Below, in pieces: positions 62,466 through 64,000 of a DNA stretch of 64,000 nt. Position numbers and translations under genes: made by a program. Under the pieces are notes generated by a model, which worked only from the letters and a program-made list of their open reading frames with translations, searched no databases and had not been told where the DNA came from. The stretch lies in contig JAHYIW010000011.1 of NCBI GenBank assembly GCA_019429445.1, forward strand, positions 38,767-102,766, written 5' to 3'. Numbering within the stretch: the first letter of the stretch is position 1; every line of letters starts with the position of its first letter. This stretch comes from Desulfuromonadaceae bacterium (GTDB taxonomy: Bacteria; Desulfobacterota; Desulfuromonadia; Desulfuromonadales; JAHYIW01).

Positions 62466-62485
62466 GATGCTCACCCCTGGGCTAT

Positions 62486-62523
62486 ATTAAGTGCCATATA
62501 ATGGTCATAAAATAGCACTTAAT
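62486..62523. promoter_or_regulatory. 9-bp inverted repeat, operator of the Phd-RelE pair
   Basis: ATTAAGTGC (62486-62494) and GCACTTAAT (62515-62523) are perfect arms 20 bases apart, upstream of the antitoxin gene. A cooperative autoregulation site is likely. Confidence 0.6.
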
Positions 62524-62647
62524 CGTTGCGGTGTCAACTTTGAAAGATGTTCAGGCTAACGGTTGTTGATTCCCACAAAAAACGGATCAGAAGAGTCGAG
62601 ATATTTTCAGTTTGAGTTGACCATTTTGTAAAGATTGTCAGAGACTA

Positions 62648-62676
62648 TGAGCCTGTCGCATCAGGCTCTTTTTTTG
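62648..62676 (+). terminator. Terminator-like hairpin
   Basis: GAGCCTG pairs with CAGGCTC, followed by seven T residues on the plus strand. No plus-strand gene ends here, so it may be a relic of an insertion or insulate the next gene. Confidence 0.5.
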
Positions 62677-62692
62677 ACACCGTCGATAAAAA

Positions 62693-62728
62693 GCGGGCGG
62701 AGAGTTTTGACGAACTCTCCGCCCTTTT
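62693..62728 (+). terminator. Terminator-like hairpin, possibly bidirectional
   Basis: GGGCGGAGAGTT pairs with AACTCTCCGCCC, followed by TTTT on the plus strand. The minus strand also has a short T run. It separates the toxin-antitoxin genes from the transposase region. Confidence 0.5.
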
Positions 62729-62759
62729 ACGTGCCCCCCCTCACCTACATGGAGGTTCA

Positions 62760-63095
62760 ATGATATGGTCTGTGCTTGTTGAACTCAAGCAAATTTTTGA
62801 AATGGGTCGAAGTTATCCTTGGCCAAGGCCGCAGTGCTGCCCGCGTTGCAGCAGCTGGCGGGTCTGGGGTCATGGTTACGCCGCGCGCTACTTTGACGGG
62901 TTTGGCGAAGCCCTGCTGGTGAAGTGTTACCGTTGCCCGGCGTGCGGTTGCGTCATCACTTTGCGACCTGACTCCCATTTTTCCCGCATCCACACATCCC
63001 GAGAGAGGATCCGGGACTTAAGGGGGGACGCTCCTAAATTAAGGGGGGACGCTCCAATTAAGGGGGGACGCTCCTTAAGGGGGGGACGCTCCTAA
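62760..63095 (+). CDS. Zinc-ribbon protein, C-terminus replaced by repeat
   Basis: 111 residues as read. IWSVLVELKQIFEMGRSYPW is followed by two zinc knuckles, CCPRCSSWRVWGHGY and CYRCPACGCVITLRPDSHF. I recall such short proteins beside transposases but cannot name a function. From about residue 86 the sequence is translated repeat (DLRGDAPKLRGDAP), so the original 3' end was probably lost. GGAGG lies four bases upstream of the ATG. Confidence 0.6.
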   Translation: MIWSVLVELKQIFEMGRSYPWPRPQCCPRCSSWRVWGHGYAARYFDGFGEALLVKCYRCPACGCVITLRPDSHFSRIHTSRERIRDLRGDAPKLRGDAPIKGGRSLRGGRS

Positions 63096-63097
63096 AT
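63018..63097. repeat. Four short GC-rich repeats beside the transposase
   Basis: TTAAGGGGGGACGCTCC occurs at 63018, 63039, 63058 and 63075, with one extra G in the last copy. The array abuts the 3' end of the transposase gene. The same word, read on the other strand, follows the transposase remnant at 476-491. Confidence 0.8.
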
Positions 63098-63099
63098 AA

Positions 63100-64000
63100 C
63101 TAAATAACTAATCTTAAACTCTTCTCTTTCGCAATTCTCTCTCCCCTGGTGACCGCATAGCCTATCCCGGGAACAGTCATGTTAAAGGTTCGAGCTAATT
63201 CCGACAAGGATAAGCCCAGTTCCCTGACAGCCCAAAAACAAACAAGACTTCTGGCGCTGACGATGAGGCTCTGGCGGCCGGAAGAATAGATTTTATCGCT
63301 CTCTGTCTGAAATATTTCTGCTGCTTTTGTCGCGATAAATTGCAGATCAAAACCGTGTGCTTTGAGTTCATAGTGCCGGTTTAGAGATTCCTCGGCTTGC
63401 GAGAGGGTCGCGTTGACAAACGCACTATCCCCCAATATTCGCTCATCACTCATTCCATGATTTTGACTCTTTTTCACCTCTACCCAACCACCTGCACTTC
63501 TCACCAGGCCACCGCCGATCAGCTCTTCCTTGCGCCCTTGCTCAAGACCCTCTGCAACAAAATCTCGATAGGCTGCCCGGCTACTCGCGGTGGTTTTACC
63601 AAATAGCGTTAAAACCTCATCGACCGAAAACCATGGACATTCAGCCTTACCCATCAACGCCTTGTGACCGCTATAAGGATAATTATCCAACCCGTCAAGC
63701 TCGTTCACCAATCCCGCCCGAACCGGATTTAAGTGAATATAGCGAATCAGTTCCCTGAGATAAACATCCTCTTGGCAGACAATCGATTTGAAGCGATTTT
63801 GAAATAATTGACCATGCCGTTTGTGGCGACGATTAAAGTTAACGACGTAACCAGTTAATAACCTGCGCATGAATTGCGATAGAGGAAGATGCCCGGTTTT
63901 AAAGAGAAAGTGGGCATGATTTGAAAGAAAGGCCCAGCCATAACAAACAATTCCAGCTTCTGGAATGAGTTTTTCCAGTCGTTGCAGAAAATCAAGACGA
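63100..64000 (-). CDS. REP-associated tyrosine transposase (Y1/IS200-like), 5' end beyond window
   Basis: About 300 residues visible, open to the window edge. EAGIVCYGWAFLSNHAHFLF carries the HxH metal motif (H-A-H) of Y1 transposases. FNRRHKRHGQLFQNRFKSIV, YLRELIRYIHLNPVRAGLV and YPYSGHKALMG are the canonical REP-transposase stretches. The C-terminus adds an HTH-like region (ARSLVCFWAVRELGLSLSEL, FNMTVPGIGYAV), as in DnaA-like-C-tailed members. It moves single-stranded REP hairpins. A frame starting at 63870 is only the internal part. The short repeats at 63018 touch its 3' end. Confidence 0.85.
   Translation of the reverse strand, partial: RLDFLQRLEKLIPEAGIVCYGWAFLSNHAHFLFKTGHLPLSQFMRRLLTGYVVNFNRRHKRHGQLFQNRFKSIVCQEDVYLRELIRYIHLNPVRAGLVNELDGLDNYPYSGHKALMGKAECPWFSVDEVLTLFGKTTASSRAAYRDFVAEGLEQGRKEELIGGGLVRSAGGWVEVKKSQNHGMSDERILGDSAFVNATLSQAEESLNRHYELKAHGFDLQFIATKAAEIFQTESDKIYSSGRQSLIVSARSLVCFWAVRELGLSLSELARTFNMTVPGIGYAVTRGERIAKEKSLRLVI

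Noticed and set aside
63018..63097. Four short repeats as a CRISPR-like array
   Set aside because: Spacers are only 2-4 bases, so this is a simple tandem repeat beside a transposase.

Overview
The window looks like a chromosomal segment of a Gram-negative, anaerobe-type bacterium, most likely a Desulfuromonadales/Geobacter-like member of Desulfobacterota. This is inferred from gene content, not from a marker gene. The supporting genes are a Tol-Pal type operon, hypA-E hydrogenase maturation genes, moaA, folE2 plus queC, an Rrf2 regulator, and a lactate locus (GlcD/GlcF-type, LutC, fused LutB-LutA, TRAP transporter). No rRNA, tRNA or CRISPR array was seen.

Layout. 0-8.1 kb is accessory DNA. 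It holds a RelE-type toxin, then a type I restriction-modification module: frameshifted hsdR, a truncated kilA-N gene, a GxxExxY nuclease-fold cassette and a fused hsdM-hsdS. Two matching remnants of a REP-associated (Y1) transposase bracket this module. A small coiled-coil gene and a tandemly duplicated ~480 bp hairpin-rich repeat follow. 8.1-11.4 kb is tolQRAB on the minus strand, with no pal after tolB. 11.6-15.3 kb is a type IIG (MmeI-like) restriction-methylation gene coupled to dinD. 15.5-22.8 kb is mostly core: a DUF2064 protein, folE2, queC, pyk, a class A penicillin-binding protein, and a receiver protein with an MshEN-like domain. 22.9-23.6 kb holds a DUF559 nuclease-fold cassette beside a decayed copy. 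Each copy ends in a perfect 20 bp palindrome, and the two palindromes differ by a compensatory base pair.

23.8-29.6 kb is an RND efflux operon. 29.7-33.3 kb is hypABCDE. 33.4-37.4 kb holds an ATP-pyrophosphatase protein, moaA and a KefB-type antiporter. 37.7-38.2 kb is a decayed gene. 38.4-41.3 kb is a sigma-54 two-component pair. 41.5-44.4 kb holds an isochorismatase-like hydrolase, a staphylococcal-nuclease homologue, a small membrane protein, larE and an Rrf2 regulator. 44.6-48.2 kb is an exported caspase-like protein with a degenerate formylglycine-generating-enzyme fold, bracketed by REP palindromes.

48.4-57.9 kb is a probable lactate-utilisation region: glcF, glcD, a universal stress protein and the TRAP genes dctM, dctQ and dctP on the minus strand, diverging from lutC and lutBA. 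Three GGTCTTACC-type operator sequences lie in the divergent intergenic region, pointing to one FadR/LldR-type GntR regulator for both arms; the regulator itself is not in the window. 58.1-59.9 kb holds DUF302, SPFH and NfeD genes. 60.1-64 kb is accessory again: three toxin-antitoxin pairs, a zinc-ribbon gene truncated into GC-rich repeats, and an almost complete REP-associated transposase that runs off the end.

The recurring theme is palindromic and REP-like DNA tied to small nuclease genes. Several restriction-modification genes carry indels or insertions. The best leads for new biology are the palindrome-tailed nuclease cassettes, the in-frame palindrome inside hsdM, the caspase/FGE-like protein with a variable-region-like C-terminus, and a 35-codon ORF at 48241-48348.
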